A stretch of DNA of 64,000 nt from Candidatus Sabulitectum silens (lineage in GTDB: Bacteria; Fermentibacterota; Fermentibacteria; Fermentibacterales; JCC-6): contig MJAN01000005.1 in NCBI GenBank assembly GCA_001875255.1, forward strand, positions 1 to 64,000, in the 5' to 3' direction. The notes below the pieces were generated by a model. That model worked only from the letters and a program-made list of their open reading frames with translations, searched no databases and was not told the origin of the DNA. The position numbers were made by a program, and so were the translations under genes. The first letter of the stretch is position 1; each line of letters opens with the position of its first letter. Below, one piece after another: positions 40,607 to 50,763 of the stretch.

Positions 40607-42031
40607 ATGAGCAACGGCATAATTGAGGCGGCACAGAATAAGCTCAAGGAAAAGGGGATCGAAGAGATAGACATCAGGTTCACCGACATCCAGGGCTACT
40701 GGCGCCATGTCACCCTTCCCGTATCCTCTGCCCCCAGTGACCTTTTTCTGCGGGGAGTAGGCTTTGACGGCTCAACACTTGCCGGGATGAGCAGCACCGA
40801 AGCCGGAGACCTGGCCCTTATTCCCGACCCCAGAAGGCTCTATTTCGATCCCTTCGCCAGGAAACCCACCGTGGCCCTTTTCGGCGACATCGTGGATTGT
40901 GTAACGGGACACCCCTACAGCCGGGACCCCAGGGGGATCGCAAGGAAAGCCTGCAGCCTTCTGAAATTCGCCGGAATAGCAACGGACAGCTTCTGGGCAC
41001 CGGAGTTCGAGTTCTACCTTTTCGATAAGGCCCGTTACTGGTCCCGCCCCGGCACCTCTGGATACGAGTTCAGGAACATAGAGAACCCCGGCGCCTCGGA
41101 AGATTTCGACACCCACGGCCTTGTACACGCCACCCACAGCGGCTACCACGCGATGTTCCCCCTCGACAGCCTTCACGACATCAGGGGAGAGATGGTGGCA
41201 AAGATGCAGGAGGCTGGCCTCAGCGTTAAGTACCATCACCACGAGGTGGGAAGGTGGGGGCAGGCGGAGATAGAGGTAAACTTCTCCCCCATGATGGTCA
41301 GCGCCGACAATGTGATGATAGCCAAGCACATCATCAGGAATGTTGCCCTCAGCCACAACATGGCTTCCACATTCATGCCGAAACCAATCCCGGGGGAGCC
41401 AGGAAGCGGAATGCACTTCCATCTCTACTTTGAGAAATCCGGGGAGAGGATATTCTACAAGAAGGACGGTTACTGCAGTCTCAGTCCCACCGCCAGGTCG
41501 GCAATAGCAGGCATACTTCACCACGCCAGGGCCCTTTCCGCATTCACCAACCCCAGCGTAAACAGCTACCGTAGACTGGTCCCGAACCAGGAAGCCCCGG
41601 TCTACAGATTCTTCAGCGGTCCGAACCGTTCAGCGGCGATAAGGGTTCCCGCCTACGCCCGTTCACCGAAGAAAATGCGCTTCGAATACCGGACCCCCGA
41701 CGGCACCTGCAACCCCTACCTGGCCATGGGGGCCATGCTCATGGCGGCCATCGACGGCATAAAGAATGAAATGGAACCGGAAAAAATGGGCTTCGGCCCC
41801 ATCGACGAGAACGTGTTCCGCGATGGATACGACACCTCCGGACTTCATTGTCTCCCCACCAGCCTCCACGAGGCCCTGGACTCCCTGGCCGAGGACCGCG
41901 ACTTCCTTCAGACAGACGATGTCTTCACCCCGGATCTCATCGACGCGTTCCTTGATGTTAAGGGGAAAGAGGCTGACCTGTTCAGGGGAAATCCGCATCC
42001 GCTGGAACACGGGCTTTACTTCTCTCTCTAA
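40607..42031 (+). CDS. glnA: glutamine synthetase type I
   Basis: 474 residues, intact. FDGSTLAGMSSTEAGDLALIPD, FWAPEFEFYLFD, GQAEIEVNFSPM, MPKPIPGEPGSGMHFH and NRSAAIRVPAYARSP are the ATP, metal and glutamate-binding segments. The C-terminal NLYDLPPEE-type adenylylation tyrosine of GSI-beta is absent, so this looks like the GSI-alpha group, regulated by feedback rather than GlnE. Last gene of the yqhQ-prfA-prmC-ispG-glnA unit, followed by a terminator. Confidence 0.95.
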   Translation: MSNGIIEAAQNKLKEKGIEEIDIRFTDIQGYWRHVTLPVSSAPSDLFLRGVGFDGSTLAGMSSTEAGDLALIPDPRRLYFDPFARKPTVALFGDIVDCVTGHPYSRDPRGIARKACSLLKFAGIATDSFWAPEFEFYLFDKARYWSRPGTSGYEFRNIENPGASEDFDTHGLVHATHSGYHAMFPLDSLHDIRGEMVAKMQEAGLSVKYHHHEVGRWGQAEIEVNFSPMMVSADNVMIAKHIIRNVALSHNMASTFMPKPIPGEPGSGMHFHLYFEKSGERIFYKKDGYCSLSPTARSAIAGILHHARALSAFTNPSVNSYRRLVPNQEAPVYRFFSGPNRSAAIRVPAYARSPKKMRFEYRTPDGTCNPYLAMGAMLMAAIDGIKNEMEPEKMGFGPIDENVFRDGYDTSGLHCLPTSLHEALDSLAEDRDFLQTDDVFTPDLIDAFLDVKGKEADLFRGNPHPLEHGLYFSL

Positions 42032-42042
42032 GGACTGAACAC

Positions 42043-42072
42043 GGGGCATGCCGCCGGGGCATGCCCCCTTTT
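42043..42072 (+). terminator. terminator of glnA
   Basis: GGGGCATG pairs with CATGCCCC (42043-42050 and 42060-42067) around a 9-base loop, followed by CTTTT. It lies 12 bases after the glnA stop. Confidence 0.8.
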
Positions 42073-42088
42073 GAAAGGAACCTGCAAC

Positions 42089-42616
42089 ATGAGTTTTCCG
42101 CTGTGCATATTGATAGCCGGGTCCATGGCCGCATTCCCCTCCTGGATAATCACACCGGACGGGATCGCCGGAATAACCAGGGACACCGTCCGGGAAGACC
42201 TCGCAGTGTTCGGGGAAGAGAACCTTGAGGATACCAGGGAACACCTTGGCGAAGGATACTACGCTGAAGGAACCCTTATCGGCGGAGGCACCGAGAACGA
42301 ACTGGCAGTCATCTGGGAAGAGGGCAGAATATCCCAGATACGGATCCAGGGGTCCGGTCCGAGAACCGCCGAGGGTATAGGGCTGGGATCAAGGCTGACC
42401 GACCTCGAGGCGGTGATCGGAGAATTCCAGATGGCTGGTTTCGCATGGGACGCCGAGGGTTGGGTCGACCTTCAGGGAACGGTTTACGAAGGGCTGTACA
42501 TAAGGCTGGTGCCCGATACCCCGGTTCCGGAACGATTCATGGGCGACGAACTTTTCTCCTCTTGCGAGCTGAGGGAGTACGACCCGGCGATCACGGATAT
42601 TCGGGTATTGTTCTAA
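42089..42616 (+). CDS. secreted hypothetical protein
   Basis: 175 residues. I start at the second ATG (42089) because AAAGGAA precedes it and a signal peptide (MSFPLCILIAGSMAAFPS) begins there. The mature part is acidic, with beta-rich stretches (ENELAVIWEEGRISQIRIQG, VPERFMGDELFSSCEL). No motif recognised. Its last bases overlap the end of the convergent arylsulfotransferase-like gene. Confidence 0.55.
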   Translation: MSFPLCILIAGSMAAFPSWIITPDGIAGITRDTVREDLAVFGEENLEDTREHLGEGYYAEGTLIGGGTENELAVIWEEGRISQIRIQGSGPRTAEGIGLGSRLTDLEAVIGEFQMAGFAWDAEGWVDLQGTVYEGLYIRLVPDTPVPERFMGDELFSSCELREYDPAITDIRVLF

Positions 42617-43952
42617 AGCCAGCCCTCTACCATTTCCGGGGAAACCCTCACCACTTCAAAGAGGGTGGCAACGAGTTCCTGATCCTCCCCGGCCCGATGG
42701 GGTTATAGAACTCCCAGACTGTTTCTCCCTCTGGTGTTACCTCAAAAGCTCTCCCCATCATTGATTCGGTGATGAGGGTGTTACCGTTGGGAAGCCTCTG
42801 GCAGGAACCCGCTCCCACGGAATAAAAGGGGTCATCACCATCGCCCCGATAAAGCCAGAGCACCTCGCTGGTTGCAGGGTCGATCTGAAGGACGGTGGAT
42901 CTCCGTATCAGACCCTGATTGTCATACACCAGCATTGTGCCGTCATCCAGCACCGTTGGCTGATGCTGCATGTGCCAGAGGTCCGATTCCGCCCAGTAAA
43001 CGGATTCCTCCTCAAGGTCCACGGCGCAGACAAGGTCGATGGCTCTGTGGGAAAGAAGCACGGTGTTGGGCCGCAGGGGACCTTCATACCCCTCGGGCAG
43101 GGCATCCGGTTCTATGTATTCAATGGTATTGGCGTGGAGGACATCTCCGCCGTCGGGCATCCTGCGAAGTACCGGAGCATATCGGGAATTCCTGATGACA
43201 TCAAGTGTGGAAATGCGGCGGATCTCGTTTCCCAGGGAATCAAGTATCACTATGAAGTCTTCCGCTATGGTCTTACCCGGGAAGTATGAGGGGTTTTCGT
43301 GTATGGTCCTGCCTATGGCATAGATATTTCCCTCACGATCCACGCAGATATCGTGGTGGGCACCGTTCCAATCGCTGTACCAGAGGAGGTTTGAATCCCG
43401 GTCGACCTTTACCACTCCCCCGGCCTCTATCATTACGGTAAGATCCCCATTCGCATCGAGATGTGTTCTTCGCCAGTACGCGAAGGGCATTCCCTGGTCC
43501 TGGGCATCCGGCCAGAGGCCGTAAATGGAGACCTGGTTGTTGAACCAGTCGTGGACCACCTCTCCGTTCATGTCGATCATGGTAACCCCGGGACCATGGC
43601 CGGAGATCAGTATGTTGTAACCCTGGAAGGCCCTTGATGTATCATGGACGGTGACTCCCGTTTCCACCGGAGCCTCTTCATATCCCGGCAGATAACCGAT
43701 GGAGCGAAGAAGCTCCAGCTGTTCCCTTTCGATATCGGTGAGGCCATCTTCCTCCAGGGTGGTTTCCCGGGCTTCCCACCATGCTCCGGGGGGCATCTCG
43801 GTTTCCTCCTGTACTTCAGGGGCATCGTCGAATGAATGAAGGAACTGAAGCATTTTCATTCGTGCATAACCTCTGTACCGATATCCCACCGGGACAGCGA
43901 TAATAAGGATAAGAATCGCCGGGATTAAGGCCTTTTTGCCTGGTCTGATCAT
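42613..43952 (-). CDS. membrane-anchored arylsulfotransferase-like beta-propeller protein (frameshifted end)
   Basis: An N-terminal membrane anchor (residues 8-24), then a six-bladed propeller-like region: GYNILISGHGPGVTMIDMNGEVVHDW, YWRRTHLDANGDLTVMIE, WNGAHHDICVDREGNIYAIGR, DVLHANTIEYI and WHMQHQPTVLDDGTMLVYDN are the arylsulfotransferase (ASST) family pattern with conserved histidines. A G run near 42697 shifts the frame; corrected, it continues past the apparent stop to TAG at 42613. Substrate unknown; bacterial ASSTs move sulfate between phenols, but many family members may do other chemistry. Confidence 0.75.
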
Positions 43953-44038
43953 TGGAAGCCCCCTGAATATGCATTATGATTTTGTACTGGCGGGGTAAGG
44001 AATATAGCTTAAAGACCCTATTACGGAAAGGGAGAGAA

Positions 44039-44794
44039 ATGCATCTGCATCACATCGAGAACGGCCTGATCCTTTTTAACTTTCCGGAAGTTGAGGGGTT
44101 CGATTATGGCTTCAACCTCTACGGGCTCCGGAACGAAGATGACATCCTGCTCATCGATGCCGCATTCCGCTCCCAGGCCCGCAGGGTGCTCAGGGAACTC
44201 AGGAAAGGTCTCAGCCTCACCCATCTGGTGGCCACACACTTCCATAACGATCATATAGCCGGGCTCATGGCCCTTCCGGAGGGAATTACCCTATTGGGGA
44301 GCCCAAAATACCGGCGCACCCTTTCGAAGCATATTCCCCAGAAAGTCACACCGGTTCAGTTTGAAGAGGCATTCAGTTTCGGCCGCTTCTCTCTGCGATT
44401 CATTCCGGCGCCGGGGCACTCTCAATGCAGCATACTGATCGACATCAACGGAGAATATCTCCACGCCGGGGACAATCTCATGGCACGGTACGATGGCAGG
44501 AGGATACTGCCCTGGGTTCAAAGGGGGCATATAGAGGAGCACATTCAGTCCCTTAATTTGATAAGGGCCATGAAAACCGATGGAGTTCTCCTGTCCCACG
44601 GCCCCATGATAGAGGGAAAGAAGAACATAGCCCGGGAGATCGATCTGAGGATCATGTATCTGGAAAAAATGCTCGACCCTTCCCCGGGTATTACCCTTGA
44701 AGAAGTGCTTGCCGATTCACCGGAGAACTGGGTGGGACATGATCATTTCAGGGAGATCCTGAAAGGACATCAGCAGGGGAGTCAGCCAGTATGA
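44039..44794 (+). CDS. metallo-beta-lactamase-fold hydrolase
   Basis: 251 residues with the MBL zinc motif HFHNDH, a later HS in APGHSQCS, the Asp in HAGDN and a final HG in LLSHGP. The start at 44039 follows AAGGGAGAG. Such enzymes hydrolyse thioesters, lactones or phosphoesters; the substrate is not readable. The long C-terminal helix region (after residue 200) is typical of the glyoxalase II-like subgroup. Its last 47 bases overlap the end of the convergent cyclase gene. Confidence 0.85.
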   Translation: MHLHHIENGLILFNFPEVEGFDYGFNLYGLRNEDDILLIDAAFRSQARRVLRELRKGLSLTHLVATHFHNDHIAGLMALPEGITLLGSPKYRRTLSKHIPQKVTPVQFEEAFSFGRFSLRFIPAPGHSQCSILIDINGEYLHAGDNLMARYDGRRILPWVQRGHIEEHIQSLNLIRAMKTDGVLLSHGPMIEGKKNIAREIDLRIMYLEKMLDPSPGITLEEVLADSPENWVGHDHFREILKGHQQGSQPV

Positions 44795-45284
44795 CCCTGA
44801 CGGGAGAGCCGTCGGCCCCCTGAAACTTCAATGGGAAAGCCAGCATAAGGTATTCTCCAGGCACTATACTGTCGAGGACCAGATTCTCTATCACAGGTAT
44901 TCCGGCGCCCAGTATTGCTTTATGGGCGGCGTCGGTTCCCGGGTGATCTATGGAAATGGAAGCGGTTCCCACAAGAACCGTTCCACCGGAAACGATCTCA
45001 GAGGCTTCCTCCGGGGTGACAGGCCCCCTCAGGAGAACCGCTTTCCCCCTGAAATCCCCTGCGGTCTCCAGAAGGGCCGGCACCATGAAAGGGTCGAAAC
45101 CGTCTATGGTCCTGCCATCCTCGAATCTGTGCCTGGGGGCATCCATGTGGGTACCCGTATGCAGGGACATCGTCACCGAAGAGGATGAGAACTCCCCGTT
45201 CTGGACCGTTTCCCTTTTGTATTCAACATCCCCGGGCCATACGGCCATTCCCTCATGGATGGTCTTTGTTATATCATGGAGCAC
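44748..45284 (-). CDS. cyclase family protein (kynurenine formamidase-like)
   Basis: 178 residues with the metal motif HTGTHMDAPRH near residue 42 and DGFDP/GPVTPEEA segments typical of the manganese or zinc cyclase family (PF04199). Members hydrolyse N-formylkynurenine or related cyclic amides. No kynurenine pathway gene is nearby, so the substrate is open. It follows the RNase D gene by 32 bases in the same orientation, and converges with the MBL gene with a 47-base tail overlap. Confidence 0.85.
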   Translation of the reverse strand: MLHDITKTIHEGMAVWPGDVEYKRETVQNGEFSSSSVTMSLHTGTHMDAPRHRFEDGRTIDGFDPFMVPALLETAGDFRGKAVLLRGPVTPEEASEIVSGGTVLVGTASISIDHPGTDAAHKAILGAGIPVIENLVLDSIVPGEYLMLAFPLKFQGADGSPVRVILADSPADVLSGSP

Positions 45285-45316
45285 TTTTCACCAGCTTTCC
45301 TCCCGGCATCAGGGGA

Positions 45317-46498
45317 TCACAGTTTTACGAACTTGATGGTACTCCCTTTTCTCAGAGAAATGGCAAGCTTGCCCGTAAGGACATCGACGAGCTCCGGACC
45401 CAGCACCTCCTTCCGCCATTCGGTAAGGTCTTCACGATCCATGAGCTGCTTCAGGTTCTTCGGCGGCTTCTCCAGGATCGACTCGAAGCTCTCCCTGGGC
45501 AGGACCAGAGCAGGGGAAAGATCCAGTGCTTTGGACTTCATCTTAAGGAATATCCTGAGAATGTCCTTCCTGGCGGAGTATCCCCAGTCGTGCCTCGGCA
45601 TGGTTATCACCGGCACATCCTTCGGAGGATTCTTTCTGCATTCCCGGGCGATCTCCACTATTGCGTTGCCGTACTTATCCACGAATCCACCGGGAAGCCC
45701 CCGAAGCCTCTCTATGGCCTGGATGTTCGCCGGGGCAAGGACCGCGAGCCTGCACAGAAGGTGATCCCGGGCCACGAAAACCCTGGGTCTGTTCATCCCT
45801 TCAGCCACCTTCTCCCGCCATTGCACAAGGCTCCACAAAAGCGGGAAATTCGCCTTTTTAACCTTCCCGGCGGACCTTGCCTTACCGAAGAGCTTCTCCA
45901 TGGATACCGCATATGTCTCCGCCCTGAGCAGGGGCTCCTGCTCACCCAGGAACCAATGGGTCCTTCCCTTCTTCTTCAGCTGTGAGGAAAGGGTACCGTG
46001 TATCTTGATCAGATAGCGGACATCATCGAGGGCGTAGTCCAGCTGCCCCTTGTTTAGCGGCCTGGCGGACCAGTCGCTCATTGAGTACTGCTTGATTGCC
46101 TTAACGTTACACACGGACTGGACCAGGTTGACAAGGCTTATCTGTTCTCCGTAACCAAGGAAAGCCGCGGCTATCTGGGAATCGAAGAGGTTAATCACGG
46201 AAAAGCCGGGGATGGTCCCGAAGAGGATTGCCAGGTCATTCCTTGCGCTGTGAAGAACCTTAACGGTGGTCTCGTCTGAGAAAAGCTGGGATAGAGGCGA
46301 GAGATCCTTAACAGCAAGGGGATCCACCGCAACTGGTCCTATGCCCTCCGCAGCCAGCTGAATCAGGAAAAGGTCCGGCCAGTATCGCTTCTCACAGTGG
46401 AACTCGGTGTCGATGGCGACCACCGGCTTTTTTCGGAGTTCACATATCAGGGATTCAAATGTGGTCTGGTCCTCAACAAGGTCGGGGAAACTGCTCAT
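45317..46498 (-). CDS. rnd: ribonuclease D-like 3'-5' exonuclease
   Basis: 393 residues, intact. DEDDy exonuclease motifs: AIDTEFH (motif I), VLHSARNDLAIL (II), and YALDDVRYL (III). One or two HRDC-like regions follow (about 195-290 and 300-380). The start at 46498 has GGTGGAGGA in front and overlaps the stop of the upstream gene (ATGA). RNase D trims tRNA and other stable RNA 3' ends. Confidence 0.9.
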   Translation of the reverse strand: MSSFPDLVEDQTTFESLICELRKKPVVAIDTEFHCEKRYWPDLFLIQLAAEGIGPVAVDPLAVKDLSPLSQLFSDETTVKVLHSARNDLAILFGTIPGFSVINLFDSQIAAAFLGYGEQISLVNLVQSVCNVKAIKQYSMSDWSARPLNKGQLDYALDDVRYLIKIHGTLSSQLKKKGRTHWFLGEQEPLLRAETYAVSMEKLFGKARSAGKVKKANFPLLWSLVQWREKVAEGMNRPRVFVARDHLLCRLAVLAPANIQAIERLRGLPGGFVDKYGNAIVEIARECRKNPPKDVPVITMPRHDWGYSARKDILRIFLKMKSKALDLSPALVLPRESFESILEKPPKNLKQLMDREDLTEWRKEVLGPELVDVLTGKLAISLRKGSTIKFVKL

Positions 46499-47243
46499 TC
46501 CTCCACCGTTATCGCGGTTGACTCCCGGTGAAAGGGACAGAAGACCATCCCTTCCCTTATCTCGTAGTACTTGTAGCCATTGTCGGGACAACGCCAGCCT
46601 CCCCTTCTTCCGAATTCTTCAGAACTGATCGTGTAAATGTTTTCGAGCGAATCGGGAAGGCTGTATCCTGCTTCCAGAAAGGCCCTTATCTCGGCAGCCA
46701 CCGAATCCCTTCGCATTGCACAGTTGTCTGAACCGACATACAGGCCATCTCCCAGGTGGCCTTCGGTGCATGTTACCATACCTGTGGATTCATTGAACCG
46801 GTAGGGCTCTCCGGATACCGGACAGACTCCCATCGGGTTTAAGGCGGCACTGGCCCGGCAGAGCATTACCGCAGATCCAAGCAGGTTGTCAACGGCTGTA
46901 TCCCGGGAAACCAGAAGACCTTCTCCGGTGGAGAACCACAGCACCCTGCTTCCCCTCTCTTCCGTTGAACCGGCCATCCTGATCCCGTCCTCGTCGGTGC
47001 CGCTGAAAATGAAAGTTTCCGGCACGGGGACCCCTGAAGCCCTCCCAGGAAATCCGGGCTGAGACCCGAGGCCAGCTCCGGGGTCATCATATCAAGCGCC
47101 TGCCGGGGGTTTCCGGAAGACAGCGCTTCTGCATAGATCAGAGAAGCCTTCTCAAGGGAAATGCCAAGGCTTCCCGGCCTTGAAAGAACCGCAAGGAGCA
47201 GAGAGGCCAGGAACACCCATGCGGGAAATATGAACCGTTTCAC
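46495..47243 (-). CDS. exported protein with prepilin-like Cys-rich repeats (frameshifted)
   Basis: Start at GTG 47243 overlapping the upstream stop (GTGA). An N-terminal hydrophobic helix (FIFPAWVFLASLLLAVLS) precedes a helical region; after a frame change near 47030 come two similar segments, CPVSGEPYRFNESTGMVTC and CPDNGYKYYEIREGMVFCPFH. The CP...G..Y....GMV.C pattern resembles the C-terminal Cys pair of pilin-like or zinc-ribbon proteins. Family not identified. It sits between an outer-membrane protein and RNase D in a tightly overlapped operon. Confidence 0.55.
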
Positions 47244-48185
47244 CTGGTTCTGCCCCCTGAATCTCCGGAGGACCCGGAGGAGCCTGTTCTTCCGCCGGAT
47301 GTCACACTGAAGAGATCGCCAAAGTTCCATCCGATACCGCTGACCATGAGTCCCCATTCCTTGTTCACATTCTCGCCGCTGAGCCTGAAGAACACGTCCA
47401 CATCAAGCTTCAGCTGTGTATTGTCGAGTTCAATGCCGGTGCGGAAATCAACATGGGAAACACCGCTTCCGGGGATTTCCTGCGAATCTATCTCGGTTTC
47501 GCCCCTGCTGGCCATTTCAAGACCGAAATTGAAATCCAGCTCCCGGTTCACCGGAAGGATCATTCTGACCCCGCCTCTGAATTCGGTTCCCGGTGATGTG
47601 TCGGCGGAGTCGGACATGGTTCCGTGGACGCGGTCCCATGCGGTGAAGTAGTGTCTAAGACCCCCTGAAGCCTGAAGCCTTGGACCTGAGGCAGGTCCTG
47701 ACAGGGGCAGCTGGACGGTTCCGGACACCTCCGCTGCAACATGCCTGTCGCTCTCTGTGTACTCCCCGGAATCCAGGGTGCCTTCAGTGTGGTCTCAGGG
47801 CTCCCCTGAGGATCAGCTGAGGATCCCTGCTCATCCAGCCCTCTACGGAAATCCAGGGGTCAGCTATGCCTGCTCCGGCTGTTTCCCCGGGGCCGGTGAA
47901 CTGAAGGAAACCGGGGATGATGAGCCTGATGGTGTGACTGGGGGTGAGGCCGTAGCTTCCAGCCCACATGAATCGCAGAATGCCGTAGGATTCCCGGTGC
48001 TCATACAGGCTGTCGAAGTTAAGGGTGTCGGTTTCCCAGTACTCGCTGAAGGAGAAGTACCCAAGGGAAAAATCGCTGTCGGTACCGGTCACCGGCAGCA
48101 CATGACTCATGTAGTTAGAAGAGAGAGGATCCCATGCCATGGTGGAACAGACCACCAGCAAAAGAACTGACAGGGTTTTTCTCAT
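47240..48185 (-). CDS. predicted outer-membrane beta-barrel protein (frameshifted)
   Basis: Signal peptide of about 17 residues (MRKTLSVLLLVVCSTMA), then beta-rich sequence with alternating hydrophobic residues (LRFMWAGSYGLTPSHTIRLIIPGFLQF, then FNFGLEMASR and VDVFFRLSG), as in MetA-pathway or transporter-like barrels. A frame change near 47780 joins the halves. The C-terminal tail is Gly/Ser-rich. Coupled to the acylphosphatase upstream and to the next gene by a GTGA overlap. Function unknown. Confidence 0.6.
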
Positions 48186-48214
48186 TCGGCATCTTCCTTT
48201 CTGTAGGCACTCCT

Positions 48215-48513
48215 CTACCGGAGAATGGAAAACCTCCGGAGTAGGGTTCGCCCGGGCCCTTCTTCATTACTTCCACGCAGTGCACTGAAGCCCCGGGAGG
48301 GCCGTGATGGAGCAGTTCCATCATGCTTTCCACGGCGTCTTCATTCCCGGAGAGGGCGGCTTCCACCGACCCGTCGGGCAGATTCTTCACAAAACCGGAA
48401 AGGGACAGGCTTCTGGCCCTGGAAAGCACCCAGTACCTGAACCCGACTCCCTGAACCTGGCCGCGCACCCTTACATGAACCGTAATATAACCGGCTTCAG
48501 TATTATCGATCAT
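48215..48513 (-). CDS. acyP: acylphosphatase (probable frame break near the end)
   Basis: A small enzyme that hydrolyses acyl phosphates. The active loop GQVQGVGFRYWV and the catalytic Asn in GFVKNLPDGSVEAALSG are intact. Past residue 90 the frame runs on into the next gene; a one-base correction near 48250 gives a normal ending (RRFSILR, stop at 48215-48217) and a length of about 98 residues. It lacks a Shine-Dalgarno: the start codon sits 6 bases after a -10 box, so its mRNA is probably leaderless. First gene of the operon that continues to rnd. Confidence 0.88.
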
Positions 48514-48519
48514 GTTGTT

Positions 48520-48548
48520 TCTATAGACCAGATTCCCATTTCAGTCAA
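48520..48548 (-). promoter_or_regulatory. sigma-70 promoter of the acyP operon
   Basis: Minus strand: -35 TTGACT (48548-48543), a 17-base spacer and -10 TATAGA (48525-48520). The ATG follows only 6 bases after the -10, placing the predicted transcript start at the start codon itself. Confidence 0.7.
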
Positions 48549-48635
48549 GCTCTTTTTCCATCAGTTGACCTCAAAGGGTTATGTTAGCATGCTTTCGTGA
48601 TAAGATGAGCATCATTTTCTCAAGGAGGGGTCAAA

Positions 48636-50616
48636 TTGAAAACTGCCGTTATCCTGCTTATGACACTTGGAATAACCGCCGCCGTGGCGGCTCCTTCTAT
48701 ATGGGGCGTGCCCGGACTCTACCGGGTGAGCAGGGCCATGCCGCTTGGGTTCAACGAAATGTCTTTCGGCATAGGATTGAACTACTGGACCGCGGCGAAC
48801 GAATACAGAAACTTCATCTACCACAGCCACTATCTTCCCCAGACGATCCTCTTTCCTGAGATCACCGAAACGGAACACACCGGCCAGGGAATGCTCACCC
48901 TGGGCTACGGCGTCTGGGACTATGTGGACATTGCCGCCATCGCCACCTATTCAGGCACAATGTACGAGCGAGACCTCTACGAAGAGCGCTCAACAGGCCA
49001 CTGGGAGAATGTTCACGGTTTCGAAGGAGTCAACCTGGCGGTCCACGGCGGTTACAACCCCATCCCGAACCTCGAGGATGTGATCTGGTTCGGTGGTACC
49101 TTCAGGTTTGGCATGTCCCCGGCGGATACCGCCTTCATGAGGGCCCTGGATGACCCCGATGGCAGATGGCATACCGGTCAGATAATAAGTACTCTCAGAA
49201 AGCCCTTTACCACCACAGGCAACTCCTCCCTGGGGGCAGACCTTCTGATTTCCGGAGACTTTGGCAGATGGATACCTATGGCGGCGGTGAAGGCTCACCT
49301 CAACCTGGGCTATTCGAAGTATACCCAGAACTATCATTTCACGGATTTCCGGGTAGAAGCAGACAGCGTTGGCTGGAGCTACTCCGACTCCACCGACATC
49401 GCTCTCGAAGTTTCCGACGGCATTTTCTCCTGGGCCTTTGGTATTGAGATCCCACCCCCACGCCGATATTTTCTTTGAGTATTCCAGCCAGAAGCTCCTC
49501 GACCGCGACGATGCAACGGTTTCCTACTTCACCCCTGGCATCCGGTTCAAGAATGCTTCCGGCACATTTATAGATGTCACCTTCGACCTCAGCACCAGCA
49601 CCTTCGATCCCCTCTACTACGACCTGGGGCATGGCCTCTATCAGCAGGGCGAGGTCACCGAGGCCGACCGCGCAGAAAGGGCACCCCTTCCCATAGGCGG
49701 CACCTTTGACTACGGTGTTGGTATCGGAGTTGGCTTCTCCTCAGACATGATGACCGAAGACAATGGCCCAGATCTCTCCACCCTCAGCGGAGTGGTAACC
49801 GATTCCATCACCGGACTGCCGGTGTTCGCCACCATTACCTTTCCCGGAGTGCCCATCGCCAACGTAACAAGTGACGAGGAAACAGGTTTCTACACCCACC
49901 GCATACCAGCAGGTGAGGTTCCAGTAACGGTAATAGCCGGGGGTTACGCCCCGGCAAACGCCATGGTGGTAATGGGCCGCGAGCAGTCCGCCACTCTGGA
50001 CTTCGCCCTGGTTCCCAACCTGGGCACCATCAGCGGTTCTGTGAAAGACGGCCAGGGCAGGCCGATCGAGGGAGCCTCAGTTACCATCGGAAGCACCGAA
50101 CCGGTCACTGTCAGCACCTCCAGCGCAGGTGTTTTCACCGCCCAGGTGGAAGCCGGCACATGGCCTATAGCGGTCCAGGCCGATGGCTTCATAGCCGACA
50201 ACAAGTCGGTAACAGCAATTGCCAATGAAACTGTCCGTGTGGAGTTTTCCCTCAGGCAGGCCCTTCGCGAGGGCGAAGTGATGAGCTTCGACAACATCTA
50301 TTTCGATTCCGGCAGTGCGAACATAAAGCCGGAAAGCTACCCCATACTGGACAGTGTGGCCATCCTTCTTCGTGACAACCCCTCAGCAAGGATGCAGATA
50401 GCCGGTCACACCGACAGCGACGGCAGCGCCAGCTCCAACCAGACCCTAAGCGAGCGCAGGGCCCAGTCGGTTTACCAGTACCTTGTAAGCAAGGGAATAG
50501 CGGGCAACAGGCTTACCACTATTGGCCATGGCGAATCCAACCCCGTAGCGCCCAACGACAATGCCGCCAATAAGGCCAGGAACAGAAGGATAGAGTTCAC
50601 CGTACTCAGCATATAG
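48636..50616 (+). CDS. OmpA-family protein with carboxypeptidase-type repeats (frameshifted)
   Basis: Signal peptide (MKTAVILLMTLGITAAVAA), then a beta-barrel-like N-terminal domain to about residue 375. Two carboxypeptidase-regulatory-like Ig domains follow: LSGVVTDSITGLPVFATITFPG and ISGSVKDGQGRPIEGASVTIGS. The C-terminal OmpA/MotB peptidoglycan-binding domain has FDSGSANIKPESYPILD, GHTDSDGSASSNQTLSERRAQSV and ESNPVAPNDNAANKARNRRIEF. A C run near 49455 breaks the frame. TTG start with AGGAGGGG upstream. It links outer membrane and peptidoglycan. Confidence 0.88.
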
Positions 50617-50633
50617 AACTGCAGCATCGCCAG

Positions 50634-50666
50634 GGGGTCCGGCGGAATGCCGGGCCCCTTCTTCTC
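50634..50666 (+). terminator. terminator of the OmpA-family gene
   Basis: A 10-bp stem (50634-50643 with 50649-50658, one G-U) with a 5-base loop, followed by TTCTTCTC. It lies 17 bases after the stop. Confidence 0.85.
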
Positions 50667-50763
50667 GTGTGGGCGTTGTTGCCGGGGATGATCGAAGGAC
50701 ATCCGCCAGGTTGAGAACAGGCCCATGGTGTATTAGTTTCCAGACTTGCTTTAGGAGGCGGGT

